Source of the DNA: Desnuesiella massiliensis
Lineage (GTDB): Bacteria > Bacillota > Clostridia > Clostridiales > Clostridiaceae
Assembly (NCBI RefSeq): GCF_001403615.1
Contig: NZ_LN879453.1
Coordinates: 193,624 to 257,623, forward strand
Length of the DNA: 64,000 nucleotides
Reading direction: 5' to 3'
Shown here piece after piece: positions 1 to 8,587 of this stretch. The notes under the pieces were generated by a model. It ran no database searches. It was not told the DNA's origin and saw only the letters and a list, made by a program, of their open reading frames with translations. Both the position numbers and the translations under genes were made by a program. Positions within the stretch are counted from its first letter, which is position 1, and every line of letters starts with the position of its first letter.

Positions 1-386
1 GCTGAAATGAATATCTTCTTAGAAGAAGAATCTAGATCAATCACATATATAAGGAACGAGTACAAAACTCTTCCTCAGGATCTAGTTATGCAGAAAAGGA
101 AATGATAAGGCAGATTGAAAAGCTGGAGAGATAGCTTAAAGATATCATAAAATACTCTTTAAAATTAAAAGTCAAAGTAAGAGAGATAAAAAAGGAAATA
201 GCAGATATAGAGTATGCGATAAAGCTCTTAGGTAAAGAATATAAGGATTTAGTAGCAATGAAATATAAAGAAAAGAAAAGTTTTGAGGCTATAGGATTCG
301 CCTTACATATGAGTAAGAGTGCTGCATGTGATAAGAGGGATGAAACAGTGGAGGCTATAGCTAAGTTGTTAAATGCTAAAATATAG
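1..386 (+). pseudogene. Decayed phage-type regulator (sigma region 4-like / ArpU-RinA-like), partial
   Basis: No intact plus-strand frame exists here. One frame runs from the window edge to a TGA at 103-105. A second frame from about 78 continues the same type of charged helical sequence but carries a TAG at 132-134 before ending at TAG 384-386. The last 80 codons read as a coiled helix followed by a helix-turn-helix-like stretch (YKEKKSFEAIGFALHMSKSA), which resembles small phage late-gene regulators related to sigma factor region 4. I infer a remnant with one frameshift and one nonsense mutation. The 5' end may lie outside the window. Family assignment is by eye and tentative. Confidence 0.4.
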
Positions 387-624
387 GAAAATACATTACA
401 ATGAATCAAAAGTAGCGAACGATCTCTGAACGAAAAGCGGAAATTGAGACTTAAAAAGGTAATAAAATATAAATTGTAGATTTAATAATTTTTATAAGTA
501 ATTGTCTAGCCTTTTATATTAGGATGCCAAGTGCTTTTTTAATCTCAATAAACTCTTTCTAGGTAAAATTTACTATAATTTAAAGATAACTCATAAAATG
601 TGGGAAAATGAAGTAAATAAATAC

Positions 625-654
625 TTGAAATTACAAAATTAGAAATTATATAAT
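625..654 (+). promoter_or_regulatory. Sigma-A type promoter of the surface protein pair
   Basis: TTGAAA at 625-630 and a perfect TATAAT at 649-654 are separated by 18 bp. Transcription would start near 661. That excludes the ATG at 659 and supports the ATG at 689 as the real start of the next gene. The rest of 387-624 holds no recognisable gene. Confidence 0.65.
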
Positions 655-688
655 ACTTATGTACAAAAATTACAAGGGGGACAAAAGA

Positions 689-1714
689 ATGAAAAAGAAA
701 TTTAGTTTATTTTTAGTTTTTATGTTGACTTTGCTAACATGGGTGGGAGGTATTAATCCTCAGAAGGTTAAAGCTGTTACTATAGGAGAAGTATTAATAG
801 CTCCAGAAAAAGGGTGGCAGAGATTTGATGATTCGGATAGTAAAATACAGTATATTGGAACAGGATGGGGAGTAGGACCTTATGTAGACAAAAAATATAA
901 TAACTATTCCACTATTTCTACTGTATTAAATGATAAAATCAAAATTAAATTTGTAGGCACCAAATTAAGACTTATTATGTCTACAGCTAATACTAGTTCC
1001 AACAACATAGGCATAACTATTGATGGTATTGAGTATGGTAATATTAATACCTATATAAGTCCTGCTACAGCAGTATACCAAGCAATGGTATTTGAAAAAA
1101 CTGGACTCGAAAACAAATTACACACAGTTATATTAACTAATAATCAAAGTGGTTACAACCTTAATTTTGATGCACTTGATATAGATGATACAGGATACTT
1201 AGTTGATCCTTCAACAGTAATAGCAGAATCAATATCTTTAGATAAAACTTCTTTGAATATGCTTGAAGGAACCACAGAAAAATTAACAGCTACAGTATTA
1301 CCAGAGAATACAACTAATAAAAAAGTTACATGGACTTCAAGTGATTCAAGTGTGGCGTTTGTAGATGAAAATGGAAATGTAGTAGCTATAAAAGAAGGCC
1401 AAGCAATAATAACTGCTACTACTACAGATGGTACTAACTTAACTGCAACTTGTAATGTAACTGTAACAAAGCCAGTAACTAATTGGGCAAACTTAGAAAT
1501 AACTATGACTAATGGTCAAATTAAGAAATATAATCTACCCATGGTTGAAGTAGATAAATTTATAAATTGGTATATTCAAAGAGTTGCAGGAACAGGAAAG
1601 CCATTCTATGAATTTGTTAAGACAACAGATATAGCACCATTTATAAAGAAAACAGAGTATATAATCTTTGATAAGATTTCAAGCTTTGAGGTTAATGAAT
1701 ATAAAGTACAGTAA
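689..1714 (+). CDS. Secreted protein with Big_2 (Ig-like group 2) domain
   Basis: 341 aa. The N-terminus is a signal peptide (lysines, hydrophobic core, probable cleavage after KVKA near residue 30). Residues about 31-175 form a beta-rich domain that also occurs in the next gene. A Big_2 domain follows (about 180-265, with the WTSSDSSVAFVDENGNV core), then a unique C-terminal 75 residues. I chose ATG 689 over the upstream in-frame ATG at 659 because AAGGGGG lies 8 bp before it, the promoter would start transcription after 659, and the paralogue begins with the same MKKK signal peptide. Probably exported and cell-wall or matrix associated. No sortase motif or S-layer repeats are visible. Ligand unknown. 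Confidence 0.85.
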   Translation: MKKKFSLFLVFMLTLLTWVGGINPQKVKAVTIGEVLIAPEKGWQRFDDSDSKIQYIGTGWGVGPYVDKKYNNYSTISTVLNDKIKIKFVGTKLRLIMSTANTSSNNIGITIDGIEYGNINTYISPATAVYQAMVFEKTGLENKLHTVILTNNQSGYNLNFDALDIDDTGYLVDPSTVIAESISLDKTSLNMLEGTTEKLTATVLPENTTNKKVTWTSSDSSVAFVDENGNVVAIKEGQAIITATTTDGTNLTATCNVTVTKPVTNWANLEITMTNGQIKKYNLPMVEVDKFINWYIQRVAGTGKPFYEFVKTTDIAPFIKKTEYIIFDKISSFEVNEYKVQ

Positions 1715-1744
1715 GATATTTTACATAAATAAGGAGGAGAAAGA

Positions 1745-3142
1745 ATGAAAAAGAAGCTTAGTATATTTTTTATTTTTGTGCTGGCTTTGCTAACATGGGT
1801 TGGAGGTATTAACCCTCAGGAAGCTAAGGCTGCTACTGTTGGACAAGCGTTAACTGTTCCAGAAGCAGGTTGGAGAAGGTATGACGATACCGACTCAAAT
1901 ATAACTAGAGGTGGAAATGCAGATACTTATAATTACGGTTATACGGAAACATACGGAATAATCACAAGATTAAATACCGCAGGAGCTTACGTAGAATTTA
2001 ATTTCACAGGTACTAAGTTACGAATAATTGGAACACGTTATTTAGGGTATTGCAAAACCATAAAAATATTAATAGACGATGTTCCTTATACATATAGTAA
2101 CTATGGAGACGAAGTGTGGCGATGTTTATTATTTGAAGTGAATGGATTAGATGATACAGAACATTCTGTAAAAATAATCAGAGAAGTTCCATACACTAAT
2201 AATGAGCAAGTCCATATTGATGCTATAGATATAGATGATAATGGGCAATTGAAGCCGTATAATAAAAATATAGAATCTATACCAACATCGGAGATATCTC
2301 TTAATAAGACATCGTTAGATATGATTACAGGGCAAACAGATACTTTGCTTGCTACAGTACTTCCAGAAAACGCAACTAATAAAAAAGTTATATGGACTTC
2401 AAGTGATCCAAGTGTAGCACTTGTAGACGAGAATGGAAACGTAACAGCTATAAAAGAAGGCCAAGCTGTTGTTACTGCTAAAGTTGAAGGAACTAATTTA
2501 GCTGCAACCTGCAATGTAACAGTTAATCCAATATCTAAAGATGGAACTATAACAGTAGAATCATTACAAAGCAAGTTAAGAGTAGGTCAAGAATTTACTA
2601 CTGATATAGTTCTTCATAATGGTATTAACATATGTGCAGAAGATATAAAGATAGATTACAATAAAGACTTATTTGAATATGTAGGCTATGACGTTATTAA
2701 TGGCTTAAGAGTAGTTAAAGAATTAAAGGACAGCAATACTGGAGCTTTAAGATTTATAATTGCTAGTTTAGGAAAAGACAATGCAATTAATGGAGACAAG
2801 ACTATACTTAAATTAAAGTTTAAAGCTAAAGCAGTAGGTACAGGGAAAGTAGATGTTACTAAAGCTCGTATAGCTGATAATGGAACTATAGAAAAAGATA
2901 TCTTAACAGAAAATTGTGGAGAAAAAGAATTTACAGTAACAACATCAGATGTAAATAGAAATGGTGAGTTTACTCTTTTGGATTTAGGTATTGATGCATG
3001 GTATTATGGAGCTAATGCAGAAGATACCGACACTAGTAAATATGATACTGACGTAGTTGTTAATGGTAAGATAGATGATGGCGATTTACTAGAAATAGTG
3101 GAACAAATGATTAAGAATCCAAACTATCAACCAAATAACTAA
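1745..3142 (+). CDS. Secreted Big_2 / cohesin-like / dockerin-like protein
   Basis: 465 aa, 30 bp downstream of its paralogue and probably co-transcribed; RBS GGAGGAG. Domain order: signal peptide (about 1-30, ending EAKA), beta-rich domain shared with the upstream gene (31-170), Big_2 domain (about 180-262), cohesin-like beta-sandwich (about 268-400; pattern includes VGQEFTTDIVLHNG, IDYNKDLFEYVGY and a later LKLKFKAKAVGTGKVDV), and a C-terminal dockerin-like tail with two EF-hand-like loops (DVNRNGEFTLLD and NGKIDDGDLLE). Carrying both partner-type modules suggests a scaffold or adaptor role in an extracellular complex. No catalytic domain is visible. Module calls come from pattern recognition, not a profile search. 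Confidence 0.8.
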   Translation: MKKKLSIFFIFVLALLTWVGGINPQEAKAATVGQALTVPEAGWRRYDDTDSNITRGGNADTYNYGYTETYGIITRLNTAGAYVEFNFTGTKLRIIGTRYLGYCKTIKILIDDVPYTYSNYGDEVWRCLLFEVNGLDDTEHSVKIIREVPYTNNEQVHIDAIDIDDNGQLKPYNKNIESIPTSEISLNKTSLDMITGQTDTLLATVLPENATNKKVIWTSSDPSVALVDENGNVTAIKEGQAVVTAKVEGTNLAATCNVTVNPISKDGTITVESLQSKLRVGQEFTTDIVLHNGINICAEDIKIDYNKDLFEYVGYDVINGLRVVKELKDSNTGALRFIIASLGKDNAINGDKTILKLKFKAKAVGTGKVDVTKARIADNGTIEKDILTENCGEKEFTVTTSDVNRNGEFTLLDLGIDAWYYGANAEDTDTSKYDTDVVVNGKIDDGDLLEIVEQMIKNPNYQPNN

Positions 3143-3161
3143 ATAAAATATTAAATAAATC

Positions 3162-3194
3162 AAGGCACTTAGAGAAATCTAGGTGCTTTTTATA
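3162..3194 (+). terminator. Intrinsic terminator after the surface protein pair
   Basis: An 11-bp stem (AGGCACTTAGA with TCTAGGTGCTT, two G-U pairs) is followed by a T-rich tract, about 20 bp past the stop codon. Confidence 0.75.
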
Positions 3195-3216
3195 TAAAAT
3201 CAAGAAAAGAGTAAAA

Positions 3217-5098
3217 GGGGCTGTTGCACAACTAACTAAATAGTTAGCTGTGTAGCAGCCCTGTTTTATTTCAGATATAGAAAATGCGGGGCTCGAAAGC
3301 CCCGCAAATGTTGTATAATTATAGTATGCGAAAACCAAATTATCAACATAAAAATTATACTTCATCAAATGGATATTATCAACTGGTTCTTCCATTTGAT
3401 TTTGAAATGTTGATACCTGAGGATGATTCAGTCCGCCTGCTTAGCCAAATATTGGAGGGATTAAATTACGAAAAATTATACAAGGCGTACTCTTCCGTTG
3501 GAAGAAAACCGGCAGTGGAACCTAAAATCCTATTTAAGGTATTAACATATGCTTATTCAAACAACATATATTCGAGTAGAAAGATTGAAACAGCATGCAG
3601 AAGGGATATTAACTTCATGTGGTTACTTCAAGGCGCGAAAGCACCGGATCACGCTACAATTGCTAGGTTTAGAAAAGAATATTTATCAGAAGCAGTGGAA
3701 GACTTGTTTTATCAGCTAGTTCAATATCTTCATAGTATAGGAGAAATCAATTTTGAGAATCTTTTTGTAGATGGAACGAAAATTGAAGCAAATGCTAATC
3801 GCTACACTTTTGTATGGAAAAAAGTTGTTAATAAAAATGAAAGCAAGATGTTTGAGAAGATACAGTCTTGCATTGAAGCTGTTAACTTAAGCTTTATGAC
3901 AAACTTTGCTGTCGCAAAGGATAACACTGCTCAGGATATTAAGAAAGTACTTGACTTTATTAATCAAAAGATAAATGAAGAAAATATAGAGCTAGTTCAT
4001 GGTATTGGTAAGCGCAAATCAAAGCTTCAGAAATTCAAAGAGGAGCTAGAATGTTACTATGAGCGTCAAGAGAAATACAACATGCATAATGGGATATTCA
4101 ATGGAAGAAATAGTTATTCGAAGACTGACCATGATGCAACTTTTATGCACATGAAAGATGATCATATGCGCAACTCACAGCTAAAACCAGGTTATAATGA
4201 TCAAATAGGAGTAGAAAGTGAATATGTAACTGGTGTTGGTATATTTCAGGATAGAGCTGATATTACTACACTAATACCATTTCTAGATGATATGAAATCA
4301 AACTTAGGAGTTAAATATAAAAATATAATTGCTGATTCTGGTTATGAAAGTGAAGAGAATTATATTTACCTAGAAAATCAAGGGCAAAAATACTACATAA
4401 AACCTCAGACCTATGAAAAGTGGAAGAAGAAAAGCTTTAAGAAGGATATTAGCAAGCGTGAAAATATGACCTATAACGAAGAAAAAGATGAGTATACCTG
4501 CCATAATGGGAAGCATTTGAAAAAGATAGGTATAGCCCATAGAACTTCAGCTACTGGCTATAGTTCAGAGACAACTGTTTATGAATGTGAAGATTGCAGT
4601 AACTGCCAGTTTAAAGCAAAATGTACAAAAGCACGAGGAAATAGGAAAATGCAGGTATCTAAAACATTTGTAGCAAAGCGTCAGATATCCCTTGAAAACA
4701 TAACATCCTCAGAGGGTATTATGTTAAGGATAAACCGTTCAATTCAAGTAGAAGGAGCTTTTGGAGTACTAAAAAATGACTACCAATTCAATCGTTTCTT
4801 AACACGTGGCAAAAATGGTGTTAAAAATGAGTTCCTTCTTCTTTGTTTTGGTTTCAATATAAATAAATTGCATTCAAAAATACAAAATGATAGGTGCAAA
4901 AAACATCTTCATGAAGCAAAAATAGCCTAAGAGTAAGACAAAATTTCTCAAAAAAGTGTTAGGCTTATTTAAGTGCGTCAAAAAATCAAGAATTCATGAA
5001 AACTTGGAGTAATGGCCCTGTTTTTATAATCGATTTTTATCTGAATACAAAAAAGGAGTGGAGCAAACTACTTTTTAAAGTAGTTTTGCGACACTCCC
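3217..5098 (+). mobile_element. IS1182-family insertion sequence, copy 1
   Basis: About 1.88 kb with imperfect terminal inverted repeats: left GGGGCTGTTGCACAAC, right end read inward GGGAGTGTCGCAAAAC. Both ends carry subterminal palindromes (CTAACTA/TAGTTAG on the left, AACTACTTT/AAAGTAGTT on the right) followed inward by T-rich runs. The right portion is identical by eye to copy 2, but the left leader differs from copies 2 and 4. Flanks continue the inverted symmetry (AGTAAA to the left, TTTACT to the right); no clear direct target duplication was seen. It lies between the 3' ends of two convergent genes. Confidence 0.85.
3326..4930 (+). CDS. IS1182-family transposase, copy 1 (GYNDQ variant)
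   Basis: 534 aa DDE transposase. It has the N-terminal DUF772-like region (PFDFEMLIPEDDSVRLLSQI), the DGTKIEANANRYTFVWKK motif with the first acidic residue, DSGYESEENY with the second, a Cys-rich insert (CEDCSNCQFKAKC) and a C-terminal EGAFGVLKNDYQFNRF with the catalytic Glu. Start ATG 3326 fits the other copies; there is no Shine-Dalgarno, and a TATAAT lies only 6 bp upstream. The conserved YNVQ motif reads YNDQ here (Asp at residue 292), unlike copies 2 and 3, so activity may be impaired. Confidence 0.9.
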   Translation: MRKPNYQHKNYTSSNGYYQLVLPFDFEMLIPEDDSVRLLSQILEGLNYEKLYKAYSSVGRKPAVEPKILFKVLTYAYSNNIYSSRKIETACRRDINFMWLLQGAKAPDHATIARFRKEYLSEAVEDLFYQLVQYLHSIGEINFENLFVDGTKIEANANRYTFVWKKVVNKNESKMFEKIQSCIEAVNLSFMTNFAVAKDNTAQDIKKVLDFINQKINEENIELVHGIGKRKSKLQKFKEELECYYERQEKYNMHNGIFNGRNSYSKTDHDATFMHMKDDHMRNSQLKPGYNDQIGVESEYVTGVGIFQDRADITTLIPFLDDMKSNLGVKYKNIIADSGYESEENYIYLENQGQKYYIKPQTYEKWKKKSFKKDISKRENMTYNEEKDEYTCHNGKHLKKIGIAHRTSATGYSSETTVYECEDCSNCQFKAKCTKARGNRKMQVSKTFVAKRQISLENITSSEGIMLRINRSIQVEGAFGVLKNDYQFNRFLTRGKNGVKNEFLLLCFGFNINKLHSKIQNDRCKKHLHEAKIA

Positions 5099-5105
5099 TT
5101 TACTT

Positions 5106-5187
5106 TTTAAATTATAGATTTTTCGTAGAATAGCGGAGAAAAAGCCACCCTAATTGTGAATTGTGAAATGTAAAATGTGAATTAAAA
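5106..5187. repeat. Dispersed repeat fragment (TTTTTCG...GCGGAGAAAA family)
   Basis: Just right of IS copy 1. The stretch TTTTTCGTAGAATAGCGGAG followed by AAAAAGCC and tandem AATTGTGAATTGTGAAATG resembles stretches at 14309-14385 and 32560-32620. Probably a small non-coding element fragment. Confidence 0.45.
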
Positions 5188-5203
5188 AATGCTCTGCACT
5201 TTT

Positions 5204-6097
5204 TTAAACTCCTTGTAGTCCAAAATCAGGTACAAACTCCTTAGAGGAAGTTCCAGAATCTTGTATAAAACCCTTTGTTACTCCAAGTGATAAGGCATAA
5301 TCTATTAAGGCATCGTAATGCTTAGGGTTTAAAGTTTTATTGATTTCAGCATAATCCTTTGCTTTATTTAAAGGGGTATACTGATTCATTATGCTTATAT
5401 AAACTTTGTCACCATAGGTGTTATATATATAGTCTATAACCTTTTTTGAATCAAAGAGAAGACCAGGCAGCATCAAATGGCGGATGATAACTCCTTTTGT
5501 TATCAAACCCTCTTTATCAAAGCTTGATTCACCTACCTGCTTATACATCTCTTCTATGGCTAAAATAGCCTTTTCAAAATAGTTATTAACCTTAGAGTAT
5601 TTTAGGGCATATCTATCATCGAAATATTTTAAATCGGGTACATATATATCTATTAAACCCTGAAGGCTTTTAATGGTGTCTAGGTTTTCGTAAGAATTAG
5701 TATTATAGATTACTGGTATATTCAATCCCTCTTCCTTAGCTAATAAAAGTGCAGCTTTAATCTGGGGAGCATAATGAGTAGGGGTAACCAAGTTTATGTT
5801 ATGAGCTCCTTTAGCTTTAAGTTCTAAAAATATTTCACTTAATCTTTCTATAGTAATTTCTTTTCCCACATCTTCTTGACTTATACAATGATTTTGGCAA
5901 AAGACGCATCTTAAATTGCAAGAAGAAAAAAATACAGTTCCTGATCCCTTAGTGCCGGAAATACAAGGCTCTTCCCAAGCATGAAGCTCAGCTCTAGCCA
6001 CTTTAGGATATAGGCCAGCTCTGCAAAAACCAACGGAATTATTTGTCCTATCAATTTGGCAGTTTCTAGGGCATAATGTACAACTTTTTAAGTCCAA
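5204..6097 (-). CDS. pflX: Radical SAM protein, PflX / pyruvate formate-lyase activase-like
   Basis: 297 aa. The radical-SAM 4Fe-4S motif is CNLRCVFC (Cys60, 64, 67). An extra N-terminal Cys cluster (SCTLCPRNC plus a Cys at 25) is typical of the COG1313/PflX group. Family members resemble glycyl-radical enzyme activases, but no glycyl-radical enzyme lies nearby and the substrate is unknown. I chose TTG 6097 because GAGGTGG sits 5 bp upstream; an in-frame ATG at 6133 has no ribosome site. It lies 50 bp downstream of the YkvI-type gene on the same strand and is probably co-transcribed with it. Confidence 0.8.
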   Translation of the reverse strand: MDLKSCTLCPRNCQIDRTNNSVGFCRAGLYPKVARAELHAWEEPCISGTKGSGTVFFSSCNLRCVFCQNHCISQEDVGKEITIERLSEIFLELKAKGAHNINLVTPTHYAPQIKAALLLAKEEGLNIPVIYNTNSYENLDTIKSLQGLIDIYVPDLKYFDDRYALKYSKVNNYFEKAILAIEEMYKQVGESSFDKEGLITKGVIIRHLMLPGLLFDSKKVIDYIYNTYGDKVYISIMNQYTPLNKAKDYAEINKTLNPKHYDALIDYALSLGVTKGFIQDSGTSSKEFVPDFGLQGV

Positions 6098-6147
6098 TTT
6101 TTCCACCTCATTTGTTTCCCTATATGAATGCATATGTTTATATTATA

Positions 6148-7197
6148 CTACTTAAAATTCTTATAGTAAAAGTAAATGCATTGACCTAGAAAAACTAGGC
6201 TCACAGCACCGAAAGCAGGGTATAATACAGAAATCAAAGTAGAAAAACCAATTTGAGATATTGGTATCGCAATAGCTAATATAATTAGCATAGATTTTCT
6301 AAAGCTTAAATTAAAAGACTGCTTCATAGTCTGGCTGATACTATAAATATTTGAAACTTCCGTAGAAAACATTTCTAGCCATATAACAGCTAGTAGTGCT
6401 ATTTGAATGGAAGCTCCGAATCTGTTGGCTATATATAAAAGTGGTATTTCATAAAGGGTTATATAAGGCTTATTAAGTAATAGCATAGCATTTATAAATA
6501 CACATAATATAGTCAGCCCTAAGGAGCCTAAGGCTATTCCTTTTTTTAATATGTTCTCATCTTTTATTTCACTGCTTAAAGGGACAAGTACACCACTACA
6601 GCAAAGGATGTTAAAGCCTGCATATAAAAGGGCAGATAATAACCAATACTTTTTATCCGAGGGTATATTTGAAAGATAAGAAATTGTGATACTATCATTA
6701 TAGAAAAAAACATATAACATAAAAATTATAAGTAGAGTTATGATTAAGCAGGGAACAATAAAGGAGTTTATACCTATTAGCCCTTCTGTTTCTTTCATAA
6801 GAGTAAGAATAGAAAAACATACCATGATTATGATTCCTACCCATATGGATACGCCAAAATATTGCTTAAGCAAAGCACCACTAGCGGCTAATATTATGGC
6901 GGAGCTGCTTACTAAAAAGAAACCAGTTATAAAGTCTATAAGTACACCAAGAAAGCCAGGACTTACTAGAGTTATTAGCTCGTTATAAGATTTTAAATTA
7001 TATTTTATGCTTATCTTTGATATTATGGAGCCAGCATATATGTAGATTCCACCACAAATTATTATGCCTATAAAGCTCTTAAAACCATATAGGGTAAAAA
7101 ATTGTGTAATTTCTCTTCCCGAGGCAAGTCCTGCACCTACAATGGTTCCAATAAATACTGCTGCTACCTTCAAAATGCTTAGGAAATTTTTCTTCAA
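6148..7197 (-). CDS. ykvI: YkvI-type polytopic membrane protein (APC-like transporter fold)
   Basis: 349 aa with about ten hydrophobic segments. The N-terminal VGAGLASGREI motif is characteristic of the YkvI (COG3949) group, which resembles amino acid/cation symporters of the LeuT/APC type. The substrate is not established. TTG 7197 is preferred because GAGGTGG lies 5 bp upstream; GTG 7206 is inside that ribosome site. It is the first gene of a two-gene unit with the PflX-like protein. The region to the next, divergent gene is A+T-rich and holds short AATTCACAATT-type repeats. Confidence 0.75.
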   Translation of the reverse strand: MKKNFLSILKVAAVFIGTIVGAGLASGREITQFFTLYGFKSFIGIIICGGIYIYAGSIISKISIKYNLKSYNELITLVSPGFLGVLIDFITGFFLVSSSAIILAASGALLKQYFGVSIWVGIIIMVCFSILTLMKETEGLIGINSFIVPCLIITLLIIFMLYVFFYNDSITISYLSNIPSDKKYWLLSALLYAGFNILCCSGVLVPLSSEIKDENILKKGIALGSLGLTILCVFINAMLLLNKPYITLYEIPLLYIANRFGASIQIALLAVIWLEMFSTEVSNIYSISQTMKQSFNLSFRKSMLIILAIAIPISQIGFSTLISVLYPAFGAVSLVFLGQCIYFYYKNFK

Positions 7198-7389
7198 TAT
7201 TACCACCTCTGTATTTAATTCTCAATTTAAAATTCACAATTTAAGAGAAAGTATTTTACTAACATCGTGAATTATTAAAATTACTATTATATTTATATAG
7301 AGTTTTGCTTATAAAAATGAGTTTTATTTTGAAAAATGGGCAAAATAAAAGAAATTATATATTTCTACATACTTAAAGAGGTGATGAAT

Positions 7390-8523
7390 TTGAGAAAGAA
7401 GTTTTCTTATATTGCCCTACTATTAACTTTTATTTTGTTATGTTCCTGTTCTCAAAAAAAGCAGCCTAAGGAAGAAGGTAAGGAAAAGGCAGCGGCAGAG
7501 AGCTTTAATAGTAAAATAGCCATAAATTTAATAAATAGCTATATGATATATTTGATGAACGATGACATGGAAAATGCCAAAAAACTATATAGCAAAGAAC
7601 TTAGTGAAAAAAATGTAGAGATAATGGGTAGTGAATTAAAAGTAGAAGGCTATAAGTTAGATGATGTAAATGAGGTGGGAAGCTCTGCATTAATTAAGGT
7701 GAGAGTAGCTAGAAGCGTCAGGGAAAGACCCACAGGAGTATTAGATATCTATACTATAAAGATAGTTAAAGAAGATGGAGATTATAAAATTAAAGAAATT
7801 AGCTCTATGAATGAAAAGGAAGGCTTTGAACAGGATTTTGCTATTAGAATGAGACAAAAAAATAATGTAAAAACTTATTTAATTTTAGATATGGACGGAA
7901 TACCTCAATATGCTTTCCCTAAAAATGATAAGGTAAATGTAAGTAAAATAAAAGTTCCTAAAAAAGAATATGGCAATATTACCTTTTCTTATAGTGGAGA
8001 TAAATTAGCTATATGTACCTATGATAAAAATTCTTTTATTGGTGTAGTGAAGATTGATGAAAGCTTAGCTGTGCAAGGTGGCGCTACAGGAGGAGAACAA
8101 GGAGGTGGAGCTGGAGCTGGAGGTGGAGGAGAAGGCAAACAGGGAGGTCAACAAAATGTGACCCCAGGGTCAAAAAGCAAGGAGATGCCAATAGGAAAAG
8201 AATTGGTATCCCTGGATTTGCTTAGAGATTGTAAGGTTCAGTATACAAGTTTCTCTTTAGATGAAAAATTTATAATGGCGCAATACAAAAAGGAAAATAT
8301 AGGCTATGGTATGAGAATATATAATGTGGATAGTGGTGAGACAATTCCAATTTCCATAGAGGAACAATTTCCTATAGAAAAATTCGATACCATATTTTAT
8401 TCTTATGATACGGATGTAATAAATTTTGATGTGAGGGAGAAAAAGGGAGCCACCAAGGAGGATATGGAGAAGGTAGGAAGATGGCAAATAAATTTTAAAG
8501 AGTTTAAGCTAAAGAAGCTATGA
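7390..8523 (+). CDS. Uncharacterised lipoprotein with glycine-rich linker
   Basis: 377 aa. Signal peptide with lipobox LCSC (Cys20), so probably anchored to the outer face of the membrane. Residues about 30-160 resemble a small alpha+beta domain. The second half has beta-strand repeats reminiscent of propeller blades (YAFPKNDK, ITFSYSGDKLAICTY, YTSFSLDEKFIMAQY). A Gly/Gln-rich linker of about 35 residues (near 238-270) separates the halves. TTG 7390 follows AGAGGTG with the same spacing seen in the two genes to its left; ATG 7384 is the alternative. No function recognised. Confidence 0.7.
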   Translation: MRKKFSYIALLLTFILLCSCSQKKQPKEEGKEKAAAESFNSKIAINLINSYMIYLMNDDMENAKKLYSKELSEKNVEIMGSELKVEGYKLDDVNEVGSSALIKVRVARSVRERPTGVLDIYTIKIVKEDGDYKIKEISSMNEKEGFEQDFAIRMRQKNNVKTYLILDMDGIPQYAFPKNDKVNVSKIKVPKKEYGNITFSYSGDKLAICTYDKNSFIGVVKIDESLAVQGGATGGEQGGGAGAGGGGEGKQGGQQNVTPGSKSKEMPIGKELVSLDLLRDCKVQYTSFSLDEKFIMAQYKKENIGYGMRIYNVDSGETIPISIEEQFPIEKFDTIFYSYDTDVINFDVREKKGATKEDMEKVGRWQINFKEFKLKKL

Positions 8524-8587
8524 TATAATATATATAAATTAGTTGTTTTTTGAGGATATATTATATAATTAAAGAAAGGAAAGAAGT

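Noticed and set aside
86..409. 107-codon minus-strand ORF
   Set aside because: It mirrors the better-supported decayed plus-strand regulator, has no ribosome site and is hydrophobic low-complexity.
2101..2574. 157-codon minus-strand ORF
   Set aside because: Antisense to the Big_2 protein; no ribosome site or family match.
1745..3142. Cellulosome scaffoldin
   Set aside because: Only one cohesin-like domain, no cellulose-binding module recognised and no dockerin-bearing enzymes in the window.
3205..5110. Direct target-site duplications at IS copy 1 and the others
   Set aside because: Only short inverted extensions were found at the edges (AGTAAA/TTTACT, AAAT/ATTT); no convincing direct repeat.
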